A stretch of 64,000 bases of DNA from Tautonia marina (lineage in GTDB: Bacteria > Planctomycetota > Planctomycetia > Isosphaerales > Isosphaeraceae): the NCBI RefSeq assembly GCF_009177065.1, contig NZ_WEZF01000009.1:124001-188000 (forward strand), written 5' to 3'. The notes beneath the pieces are model-generated. The model had not been told where the DNA came from and ran no database searches. It was given only the letters and a program-made list of their open reading frames with translations. The translations under genes and the position numbers were made by a program. This document shows positions 45,761 through 53,880 of the stretch, piece by piece. Every line of letters begins with the position of its first letter. The stretch's first letter is position 1.

Positions 45761-47455
45761 ATGCAGCCGATGAGGAGACCGCTCCCCGCATTGCTCGTCC
45801 TGATGATCTTCTGCGTCTGCGGAGCCCGCCAGGGAGGCCCGCAGGAACCAGCCTCGCTGACACAGTGGCTCGGCCCGGCCTCACTCGTCTCGAACGCGGG
45901 TCCAGGGGAGACGCTCTACCTGCTTCGGGCGTCGGTTCGATGGTCCGACTCGGCCCCGAACCAACGGTCCCGGTATGCGGTCGAGCTCCGGAGACCCGAT
46001 GGGCAGGTCGAACGGCGGCCGTTGCGACCTTCCGAGGGGCCGGGCTCGTCGGTCATCACGGTCCAGATTCCCGCCCGGGCGGTCCGGAATCGGTTGCCGA
46101 ACGAGGTCCGCATCGAGGCAAGGCTCGTCGACGCGGCAAGCGGAACCCCATTTGGCCGTTCACTTTCCGGCACGATCGACCAGTTTCCCACGACCACATC
46201 TCCTGAGAGTCGCAGGCCGGTTGGTCCGTTCAGCCGGGGCCGAGCGCTCGATCCCGGAGACCAGGGCGGGCAGCTTTTGCCCAGGCCGGGACCGGACGGC
46301 TGGAGGTTTCTCCGAATCGCCTCAAGCGCGGAATCCCCCGGCCTGTTTCTCGCCACGACCGAGGCCACCAACCGCCAGATCTCCGAGCGTTTGCCCGATC
46401 ACGACCCGAACGCAGGCCGATCCGACGAGTTCATCCTCGACGCTCCCGACCAACCGGCGGTGAACCTCACGCCTCGTCGAGCCGAGGCGTACCTCAAGGC
46501 CCTGAGCGCGGCCGATTCCTCCGGCGTCTCCTACCGCTTGCCCACGCTCGACGAATGGCACCACGCCGCCCGAGCCGGCCGATCAACGAGATTCTGGTGG
46601 GGAGACAGCCCCGAGTTTCCCGAGGGTGCCAACTTCTTCGGACCCGAGCCCGGCGAGGCGAGCGATACGACCGTTGCCGCCTCCGCTCCGGGATACGAAA
46701 CGAACCCGTGGGGCCTGTCGCACGGCTTCGGGAATGTCGAGGAGTGGGTCAAACCGATTCGCGACGGCTCGGCCTTCGCCCGAGTGGGAGGCCATTTTCG
46801 ATCCGAACCTGACGAGGCGTTCGAACCGTGGGTGACTAACGATCCCGATGCCCTGGGGCCTGACCCCTTCGTGGGGCTTCGTCCGGCCTTCGACCTCGAC
46901 GCGGAACGCGGCGCGGCCTTGATTCGAGCCGCTCTGGCGGATGATCCCACGCTGAACGACGTGGTGGTCTCCTTCGATCCCGACCGATCGCAAGCGACCC
47001 TCTCGGGATTGGTACCCGAGCCGGACGACCGCCGCCGAGCCGTCGAGTTGCTGGATCGGTTCTGGTGGCTGGCCGCCGTCGAGGACGCAATGGTCACCCC
47101 TTCGATTCCCGAAGGACAGCTTGCCCGGCTCGGGGCACCGTCGGGACCTCCCCGGAGGACCTCAGTGCTGGGACGAGCGTTCCTGGAGGTACCGGTGGCG
47201 GTTCGGTGGGATGGACCCCAGCCGGTCGTCGGTTCCGACTGGTGGGTGAACGTCTTCGGCCGTGGTGGATCGCATTTTGCCCACCAGCTTGACCGGAACG
47301 CCCCCGGCCGATCCCCCGTTCGCGTCTCGGTTCCCGTGGCACTCCTCGATGCCGACCGATCGGTGCGAATCGCGCTGAGCCTGGGCCGTCCCGAGTCCTC
47401 TCCCGACGGTCGAGGGATCGTCAGTGATCTTGCAACGCTGACGGTCCGCCCCTGA
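45761..47455 (+). CDS. Exported SUMF1/FGE-fold protein with BON-like domain, no catalytic cysteines
   Basis: 564 residues from ATG 45761 (GAGGAG ten bases before; GTG 45758 is also possible). A signal peptide (LPALLVLMIFCVCGA) is followed by a beta-rich domain to about 160. The formylglycine-generating-enzyme fold then spans ~180-390: LFLATTEATNRQISE, YRLPTLDEWHHAARAGR, GNVEEWVKP, ARVGGHFRSE, VGLRPAF. After it comes a BON-like segment (VVSFDPDRSQATLSGLVPEPDDRRRAVELLDRF). I see no cysteine in the mature protein. True FGE uses a Cys pair, so this is a non-catalytic binding relative rather than the sulfatase activator. Confidence 0.8.
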   Translation: MQPMRRPLPALLVLMIFCVCGARQGGPQEPASLTQWLGPASLVSNAGPGETLYLLRASVRWSDSAPNQRSRYAVELRRPDGQVERRPLRPSEGPGSSVITVQIPARAVRNRLPNEVRIEARLVDAASGTPFGRSLSGTIDQFPTTTSPESRRPVGPFSRGRALDPGDQGGQLLPRPGPDGWRFLRIASSAESPGLFLATTEATNRQISERLPDHDPNAGRSDEFILDAPDQPAVNLTPRRAEAYLKALSAADSSGVSYRLPTLDEWHHAARAGRSTRFWWGDSPEFPEGANFFGPEPGEASDTTVAASAPGYETNPWGLSHGFGNVEEWVKPIRDGSAFARVGGHFRSEPDEAFEPWVTNDPDALGPDPFVGLRPAFDLDAERGAALIRAALADDPTLNDVVVSFDPDRSQATLSGLVPEPDDRRRAVELLDRFWWLAAVEDAMVTPSIPEGQLARLGAPSGPPRRTSVLGRAFLEVPVAVRWDGPQPVVGSDWWVNVFGRGGSHFAHQLDRNAPGRSPVRVSVPVALLDADRSVRIALSLGRPESSPDGRGIVSDLATLTVRP

Positions 47456-47482
47456 CACCAGGGCCTTACGATAAGTGCGAGA

Positions 47483-47514
47483 ACAGCCTTCCGGCCTGGT
47501 TCTCTCAAGGCTGT
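47483..47514. terminator. Possible hairpin terminator
   Basis: ACAGCCTT (47483-47490) pairs with AAGGCTGT (47507-47514), loop 16 bases, about 30 bp past the SUMF1-like stop. It is weak and followed by CCGACAG and a run of A on the plus strand. Confidence 0.3.
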
Positions 47515-47603
47515 CCGACAGAAAAAACGGCGAGGGAACGCGGGAGTTGCAACCCTAAAAGCTGATTCTACAGACGCTGATTCTCGCAAAACAGGATTTC
47601 ATC

Positions 47604-47963
47604 ATGATAGAAATGGTTCAACCAGTAGCGAAGTGGTGTGCGGCCATTGTTGAGATGATCGGAATAGCAATCATCACCGGAATGACCATCCAGGTGGTCA
47701 TCCGAGGGATGGTCTGCTTTTTGAAGAAACATCCGTATGAGAGTGTGATCACGGAGGTGCGTCAGCAACTCGGCAAGGGAATTCTCCTGGGGCTCGAGTT
47801 CCTCATCGCCGCAGACATCATCCACACAGTCGCGGTTGATTTGACGTTCGAGTCGATCACCGTGCTGGCGGTGGTCGTGCTGATTCGAACCTTCCTGAGC
47901 TTCACGTTGGAAGCGGAGCTGCACGGGCGATGGCCCTGGCAGCAACCTCGTGAGGCTCGCTAG
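47604..47963 (+). CDS. DUF1622 small membrane protein
   Basis: 119 residues, matching the family length. A first membrane segment (EMIGIAIITGMTIQVVI) is followed by the conserved amphipathic stretch VITEVRQQLGKGILLGLEFLIAADIIHTV and a second membrane helix (ITVLAVVVLIRTFLSFTLEAEL). Members have no established function. Base composition is more AT-rich than the adjacent genes, suggesting a recent arrival, but it reads as intact. Confidence 0.9.
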   Translation: MIEMVQPVAKWCAAIVEMIGIAIITGMTIQVVIRGMVCFLKKHPYESVITEVRQQLGKGILLGLEFLIAADIIHTVAVDLTFESITVLAVVVLIRTFLSFTLEAELHGRWPWQQPREAR

Positions 47964-48886
47964 ACGGTCGCGGTTCTCCCCGGGGTCTTCGAACCTCGCA
48001 GGGTCGAGGCGGAGGAGTCGTCTGGAGGACGGCGACCGAAGACATCATGCTTGCACGCCTGGGCCGTCGCGCCAAGGCGTTGACCTGGACGGTCCGGGGG
48101 TTTCGCTCCTGGCGGAACGGGCATGGCAGGGGTGGCGTCCCCGGGTTGCGGCCTGGTCGTTCCGGGAGCGAGGGTCGGAGCGTGGTTGCAGGGCCGCTCG
48201 GTGATCGGAAGTGAGGAACAGCGAGTGATCGGCTTTTTGATGTCATTCGACGCGATCAACCCCCGAATTTTGAGCCAGATTGAGCCCACTGAAGGGGTCA
48301 TCGGGGGGAGGTGAGCCGAGGTTCGTGAGGATGAGGGGCAACCATTTTTGAAGCCGGCCCACCATTTTTCCGGAATGAACTGAAGATTCCGGGCGATTGT
48401 CACGATCCCTACAGTCAGAACACCGCCGAATCCTGCGTGCCCGGTTCGCATTCTTCGCGTTGATGCGGGGTACGCAGTCAGAGGTAACGTCGCCGAGGGG
48501 CATGGGCCTCGCGGAGCCGGAGCCGGTGTCGGTGGGTGATCGGTCCGGGGAGGAGGTCGAGGTTGAGGCGAGGGCGAGGCTTGGCGAGATGCGGCACGGT
48601 TGCCGCGCCGTCGGGGTTGACCAAGCGGGTGCTTTTCGGTAGCACACCGGCTCGTCAGTCCCTGTCTCGGCCATCGCCGGTCGTACCACACCTCGGCAAG
48701 ACCCATCGCAGCCGGATCGGAGCAGGGTGCAGCCGCCGGGTCCTTCCCGGTCGGGCCGTCCTTAACAGCGAGGCGGTTCGGTCATGGGACTTCGGCGGTC
48801 TTCAAAGCCCCGCGTCGGAGGCCACGCTAAGGACCGCCGCCAGGGAAGTCGGCGGTCGTCTCCGCCCGCGGCGAAAGGAGGTCGCG
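47964..48886. other. Intergenic stretch of ~920 bp upstream of the secretin gene
   Basis: No gene is supported on either strand. The antisense and upstream open frames have the Arg/Pro/Ser-rich look of GC-rich shadow frames. The last ~350 bp are open in the secretin frame, but a signal peptide and strong ribosome site argue for a start at 48887. The stretch may carry a promoter and long leader. No riboswitch or ncRNA family was recognised. Confidence 0.5.
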
Positions 48887-51800
48887 TTGGGAAGGCTCAG
48901 AACTCTCACGATCCTGATGATGAGCATCGGGGCCTGGTCGGCCGCCACGGAAGGGGCCTATCAGGGGGGCGCGCCATCGTCCGCCCCGGTCAATCGTCCA
49001 CCGTCTCCGGTGCCGCCGGTCCAGTACCTGCGGGCCGGTGCGAACCTGTTCAATCAGGGTGACTACGATCTCGCGGCCCAGTACTTGAAGGCCGCTCACG
49101 ATTATCGCGACGGGCTCTCGGAGTCCGAACGCAGTCGGCTCGACGAGTACCTTGAGGCCATGGACTCGCTCGTGACCAAGCCGGCCCCGGCTCCGGGACC
49201 GGTGGCGACGCCGGCTCCGGCACCGACTCCTGGCGTGAGCCAGGCGGCCGAGCCGGGTTCCGAGCCGATCGGGCGCGACTACGCGACCGATTCCAAGTCG
49301 ACGGCCCGCTGGCTGCTCGTGTCGGCCCGCGAGGACCTCGCCAAGGGCGACTACGACGCCGCCCAGGCGAAGCTCGACAAGGCGAGGAACATGGACGTCA
49401 AGTGGGGTCTGTTCGACGACCTCAGCCCGAACAAGCTTCAGAAGGAGCTGGACAAAGCCCGCCCGGCCGACGGTGCCGCCACCGTTGCCGATGCGAATCG
49501 TCCGGTCGACGACCCCAAGGCAGCCAAGGCCGCGGCGAAGCTCAAGCTTGAGGAAGCCCGAGAGGCCCTCAGCCGGGGCGACTACGACCGAGCCCAGGCG
49601 ATTGCCATGGAGGTCGAGACCTGGGACCTGAGCTTCGGCATCTTCGAAGACAGCCCGGAGAAGGTCACTTCTGCCGCCCGAGCCCTGCGATCTCGTCAGG
49701 ACTCAGGCGATCAGAATGATCAATCGACCTACGATCTGCTCGTCTCCGAGGCTCGGGCCCTGCTGCAGCAAGGGGAATACGACCAGGCCGCCAAGAAGGC
49801 CCGGAATGCCCTGCAGCTGAACGTCGTTCCGACGCTCGACGCAGACCGCGCCGAAGCGGTCCTTCACGACATCGAACTGGTCCGCGGCGGGGCCGCTCCG
49901 GCTGCGATGGACCCGAACGTTCGGATGGTTCAGAACGTCGAAGGCGAGGATGCGATCGGATTCGATCCCTTCGCCGAGGCCGCTCCGGCTCCGATCGACG
50001 CGCTGCCGACCTTCGACGAGCCGGCCGGTGCGGCGGTGGTTGTGGGAGACGCTCCGGCTCCGGCGGTTGACGCCGCCTCGGCCGCGATGGACCGGGCGAA
50101 CGCCCTGATGGCCGGTGGCAACTTCGCCGCCGCTCGCGAGGCCGTGGACCAGGCGGTTGCGGCCGGTGCCGGTGCCGAGGCCGAAGACCTGCGAGCCCAG
50201 ATCGATCTGGCCCAGCAGGCCGCGGCCTTGCAACTCTACGATGCCGCCCTGGCCGCCGTCCGCAGCCAGGAGTTCGATCGGGCCCGAGCGATGCTCAACG
50301 AGATCGCCTCGATGCCTTCGGCCCTCGACAACTCGATCAGCCAGCGGGTCGAAGACCTGCTGATGAAGCTCCCTCAGGATGGCACGGGCCGGGTCGACAA
50401 CCTCGACGCCCAGCTCGACGCCGAGACGATCAATGCCCAGCGGCTCAACGCCGAGGTGGGGACCAAGGTCGCCGAATCGCGCCGCCTGATGGAGGTCGAG
50501 CCGGACAAGGCTATCGCCTTGCTCGAAGAGACCAAGGCCTCGGTCATGGCCGCGGACCTGTCCACTCCGGTCGCTCGCACGATGATCCGCCGGCTTGAGG
50601 TCGCCATCGAACTGGCCAAGAAGGACAAGCTCGCCTTCGACGCCAAGATGAACGACAAGGAAGCTTACGCGGAAGCCCAGCGGACGAAGCTCCGCATCCT
50701 CGAGGCCGACTCTGCCAAGCAGCGTCAGGTCACGGAGATGATGGACAAGGCCATGGCCGCCCAGAACGATGGCGACTACGCCGCCGCCGAAGCCTGGGCC
50801 GAACGGGTCATTGCCCTCGACCCGAACAACGTCTCGGCGACTGCGATGGCCACGGTCATGCGGGTCCGCCGCCACTACGAAGAAGACCAGCGCATTCGGG
50901 CCGCCAAGGAAGAAGGCGTGCTGAACGCTCTGCACGATGTGGACCGGGCGTCGGTCATCGACGGCGACTTGCTGCGGGACGGCATCACCTACCCGCGCAA
51001 CTTCCTCGAAATGACCAAGAACCGCGATCGGTTCGCCGACCCGATGCCGTACAAGGAGCCGGAGACGCTTGAGGTCGAGAAAAAGCTCAATGAGCCGATC
51101 TCGATCAACATGCCCAACGGCACCATCGGCGAGGCGGTGGGCTTCCTGCGGAACTACACCGGCCTGAACATCGTGGTCGACAACGTGGCCCTGCAAGACG
51201 AGGCCCTGACCGAGTCGACCCAGATCAACAACCTGGTTCTGACCAACACGAAGATCAAGACCGTCCTGCGACTGATGCTTGAGCCGCACGGCCTGAGCTA
51301 CAAGGTCGAGGATGGCGTGCTGGTCATCACCACGCCTCAGTCCAAGAGCCGCTCGTTCGCTCGGGTCTATCAGGTGGCCGACCTCGTGGTTGCCCCGCCT
51401 CGGAACCCGAAGCCGCCGATGCAGACGATTAACCAGGGTGACCCGACCGCCCAGCTCAACGTCAACCAGGCGAACTTCTCTCCCGAGACGCAGGGGGAAT
51501 CGGGCAACTGGACGGTGGAGAAGAAGGAAGACCGCGACGTCGACTTCACCCCCTTGATCCAGCTGATTACCACCTCGATCGCCCCGGGCACCTGGGAGAT
51601 CAAGGACCCGAACACGGGCAGCTCGGTCCGGACCGGCTACGGCCTGGGTGGTGCCGGCTTCGGTGCCGACGACGGCCTGGGCTTCGGTGAGGAAGAGCCC
51701 CCGATCGGCTCGATCACGCCGTTCTTCCTGAACCTGAGCCTCATCATCCGCCACACGTCGGACGTGCACGATCAGGTCATCGACCTGCTCCGACAGCTCC

Positions 51801-52867
51801 GGCGGCTCCAGGACCTTCAGGTTTCGGTCGAGGTGCGGTTCATCACCGTCAACGACAGCTTCGCCGAGTTCATCGGTGTCGACTTCGACTTCTCGATCCA
51901 GTCTGACCTGTTCGGACCCAAGAGCAGCTTTGTCGTCCCGAACCCGGCCGCCGAGCCGATCGTTCCTGGCCCCGGCACGGGCACCGATGGTGACGCCATC
52001 GCTCCCTGGCTGGTCAACCCGCAGCGAGACCACTCGCTGGGCAACCGTCAGCCCCTGACCCTCGGCGTGGGCAACGCTCAGCCGGGTATCGGGTCGCAGC
52101 GGTTCACCGGAGACCTGCAAATCCCGGTCTTGCAGGATAGCTACTCGCCGGCGAGCCTGATTTCGAACCTCGGCAACCTGAACGCAGGGACGAATTTCGG
52201 TATCGCCTTCCTCAGCGACCTGGAAGTCTACCTGTTCCTCACGGCGGTCCAGCAGAACACGCGGGCCAACGTGGTGCAGGCTCCGAAGGTCACCACCTTC
52301 AACGGTGCGTCGGCGACCATCGGTGACCAGACACAGCGGTTCCTCGTCACCGGCCTGACGCCGGTGGTCAACGCGGGTGCCGTCGCCTTCCAGCCGCAGA
52401 TTTCGCCGATCCAGGACGGTGTGACCCTGCAGGTGACCCCGGTCGTCACGGCGGACCGTCGCTACGTCCGACTGACCCTCTCGCCGTTCTTCCAGGTGCT
52501 CTCCGACGTGCAAACCTTCACCTTCGGTGCGGGTGCGGTCGGCGGCGGTGGCCTGGGCGGCGGTGCGGCTGACCTGCAATCGACCCTCCAGCTGCCGATC
52601 GTCTCCAACACCTTCGTCATGACGACGGTGACGGTTCCCGACGGTGGCACGGTGCTCCTCGGCGGCATCAAGCGGCTGACCGAGCAGCGGCTGGAGTTCG
52701 GCACGCCGGTCCTCTCGAAGATTCCGACCATCAACCGCCTGTTCCGCAACATCGGCATCGGCCGAACCACGGACAGCCTCATGCTGATGGTCACGCCTCG
52801 GATCATCATCCTCGAGGAGGAAGAGGAACGGCTGGGCATCCCGGCTGTCCCGATTCCGGGCCTCTGA
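48887..52867 (+). CDS. Secretin (PilQ/GspD family) with long repeat-bearing N-terminus
   Basis: 1326 residues from TTG 48887. AAAGGAGG lies five bases upstream, and the next residues (GRLRTLTILMMSIGAWSAATEG) form a signal peptide. At least five helical repeats of the form LxxA-xx-Lxx-G-D-Y-D-x-A (e.g. AREDLAKGDYDAAQAKLDKA, AREALSRGDYDRAQAI, ARALLQQGEYDQAAKKA) cover about 45-420. Near 735 an STN/N1-like domain begins (EPISINMPNGTIGEAVGFLR). The secretin core ends the protein, with VQAPKVTTFNGASATIGDQ and VPDGGTVLLGGIKRL at about 1249 and LMLMVTPRIIILE near the end. It forms the outer-membrane channel for a type IV pilus or T2SS machine, presumably with the cluster at 34263-40999. Confidence 0.95.
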   Translation: MGRLRTLTILMMSIGAWSAATEGAYQGGAPSSAPVNRPPSPVPPVQYLRAGANLFNQGDYDLAAQYLKAAHDYRDGLSESERSRLDEYLEAMDSLVTKPAPAPGPVATPAPAPTPGVSQAAEPGSEPIGRDYATDSKSTARWLLVSAREDLAKGDYDAAQAKLDKARNMDVKWGLFDDLSPNKLQKELDKARPADGAATVADANRPVDDPKAAKAAAKLKLEEAREALSRGDYDRAQAIAMEVETWDLSFGIFEDSPEKVTSAARALRSRQDSGDQNDQSTYDLLVSEARALLQQGEYDQAAKKARNALQLNVVPTLDADRAEAVLHDIELVRGGAAPAAMDPNVRMVQNVEGEDAIGFDPFAEAAPAPIDALPTFDEPAGAAVVVGDAPAPAVDAASAAMDRANALMAGGNFAAAREAVDQAVAAGAGAEAEDLRAQIDLAQQAAALQLYDAALAAVRSQEFDRARAMLNEIASMPSALDNSISQRVEDLLMKLPQDGTGRVDNLDAQLDAETINAQRLNAEVGTKVAESRRLMEVEPDKAIALLEETKASVMAADLSTPVARTMIRRLEVAIELAKKDKLAFDAKMNDKEAYAEAQRTKLRILEADSAKQRQVTEMMDKAMAAQNDGDYAAAEAWAERVIALDPNNVSATAMATVMRVRRHYEEDQRIRAAKEEGVLNALHDVDRASVIDGDLLRDGITYPRNFLEMTKNRDRFADPMPYKEPETLEVEKKLNEPISINMPNGTIGEAVGFLRNYTGLNIVVDNVALQDEALTESTQINNLVLTNTKIKTVLRLMLEPHGLSYKVEDGVLVITTPQSKSRSFARVYQVADLVVAPPRNPKPPMQTINQGDPTAQLNVNQANFSPETQGESGNWTVEKKEDRDVDFTPLIQLITTSIAPGTWEIKDPNTGSSVRTGYGLGGAGFGADDGLGFGEEEPPIGSITPFFLNLSLIIRHTSDVHDQVIDLLRQLRRLQDLQVSVEVRFITVNDSFAEFIGVDFDFSIQSDLFGPKSSFVVPNPAAEPIVPGPGTGTDGDAIAPWLVNPQRDHSLGNRQPLTLGVGNAQPGIGSQRFTGDLQIPVLQDSYSPASLISNLGNLNAGTNFGIAFLSDLEVYLFLTAVQQNTRANVVQAPKVTTFNGASATIGDQTQRFLVTGLTPVVNAGAVAFQPQISPIQDGVTLQVTPVVTADRRYVRLTLSPFFQVLSDVQTFTFGAGAVGGGGLGGGAADLQSTLQLPIVSNTFVMTTVTVPDGGTVLLGGIKRLTEQRLEFGTPVLSKIPTINRLFRNIGIGRTTDSLMLMVTPRIIILEEEEERLGIPAVPIPGL

Positions 52868-52965
52868 TCGAACGATCCGTCGCCCGCCCGCGGGCCGGGC
52901 TGATCGGGCCGCCTCACCTCGATGCGGCCCGGCCCTCCCGCCAACCTTTCTTCCCAAACGCGACG

Positions 52966-53000
52966 AGGGCCGTCGGGGATCATTCCCCGGCGGCTCTTTT
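52966..53000 (+). terminator. Intrinsic terminator after the secretin gene
   Basis: AGGGCCGTCGGGGA (52966-52979) pairs with 52984-52997 over 14 bp (two G-U pairs), loop TCAT, followed by TTTT. It sits about 100 bp after the secretin stop and is the best canonical terminator in the window. Confidence 0.8.
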
Positions 53001-53107
53001 CATTTGCAGAGTCGGTCGATAGCCTGGATTTGACGCTTCAAGACCTCCTCTGCCTCCGATCAGGCCCACCTTTCCGACCGACCTTTCGAGATCGAGGAAT
53101 TGCTCCC

Positions 53108-53836
53108 ATGATCGCTCCCTGGCTCGTCGGACTCGTCCTGATCGCTCCCAGCCCGGTTCAGCTCCCCGTCGATGCTCCGCAGGACGACTCGTTCCAGGCC
53201 CCCGAATCGTATCGCCCGCTCGGCCCGGCACTCTGGTTCGATCCCGAGTCGAGACGCCTGATCCTTCGGGCCCAGGTCGTGCGCCGAGAAGGGTTCCTTG
53301 AGCACTTGCTTTGCCTGCGGCACTCGAAGGAGCACGAGTCGATCCTTGCCACCCGGGCCACTCCTCGCCTGATTCACGCCGGCCTGATCCTCACCGGGGT
53401 CGAGCCCGGCCACCCGGTGCGGTATCGTCCGGAATTTGCCCCGGCGGCCGGACCGGAAATCGCCATCACCGTCGAATGGGTCGAGGACAACCAACCCCGA
53501 TCGGCTGACGCTCGCACGTTCGTCCAGAACGAACAGACGGGGGAATCGCTGAAGCATCACTGGGTGTTCGCCGGCAGCATGGAAATCGATCGGCCGGGGC
53601 TTGAGCAGCCGCTCTACGCCGCCGATGGGGGCGACCTGATTACTGTCGCCAACTTTCCAGAGGCGATCCTTGACCTACCGATTGCCAGCACCGCCGACGA
53701 CCAGGCCCTGAATTACGTGGCCAATACGCCGGTGCTTCCTCCCCTGGGCGACTTCGTCACCTTGATCTTCACGCCGGTCAAGCCTCAGGAGCCCGTCGCC
53801 GAACCGTCCTCCCCCTCCGAAGCGCCAGGTCGGTGA
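53108..53836 (+). CDS. Exported YdjY-domain protein
   Basis: 242 residues from ATG 53108 (GAGGAA eight bases before). A short hydrophobic leader (MIAPWLVGLVLIAPSPVQL) precedes a compact domain. RLILRAQVVRREGFLEHLLC, then SKEHESILATRATPRLIHAGLILTGVEPGHPVRY, fits the YdjY family found in planctomycetes. The later part (DQALNYVANTPVLPPLGDFVTLIFTPV) resembles the usual C-terminus. Function unknown. It is separated from the secretin by a terminator, so probably transcribed on its own. Confidence 0.82.
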   Translation: MIAPWLVGLVLIAPSPVQLPVDAPQDDSFQAPESYRPLGPALWFDPESRRLILRAQVVRREGFLEHLLCLRHSKEHESILATRATPRLIHAGLILTGVEPGHPVRYRPEFAPAAGPEIAITVEWVEDNQPRSADARTFVQNEQTGESLKHHWVFAGSMEIDRPGLEQPLYAADGGDLITVANFPEAILDLPIASTADDQALNYVANTPVLPPLGDFVTLIFTPVKPQEPVAEPSSPSEAPGR

Positions 53837-53880
53837 TTGCCGGTGATCCGGTGTTGCCCCGCCTGGCGCCGCGGATTGCG

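Noticed and set aside
45761-47455. Idea that the SUMF1-fold protein activates the sulfatase at 62682
   Set aside because: The mature protein lacks cysteines needed for formylglycine formation, and the genes are 17 kb apart.
49703-52957. Very long open frame (over 1000 codons) antisense to the secretin gene
   Set aside because: It mirrors the codon structure of a clear secretin; the predicted protein is Arg/Asp/Gly-rich without domains. Typical shadow frame of GC-rich DNA.
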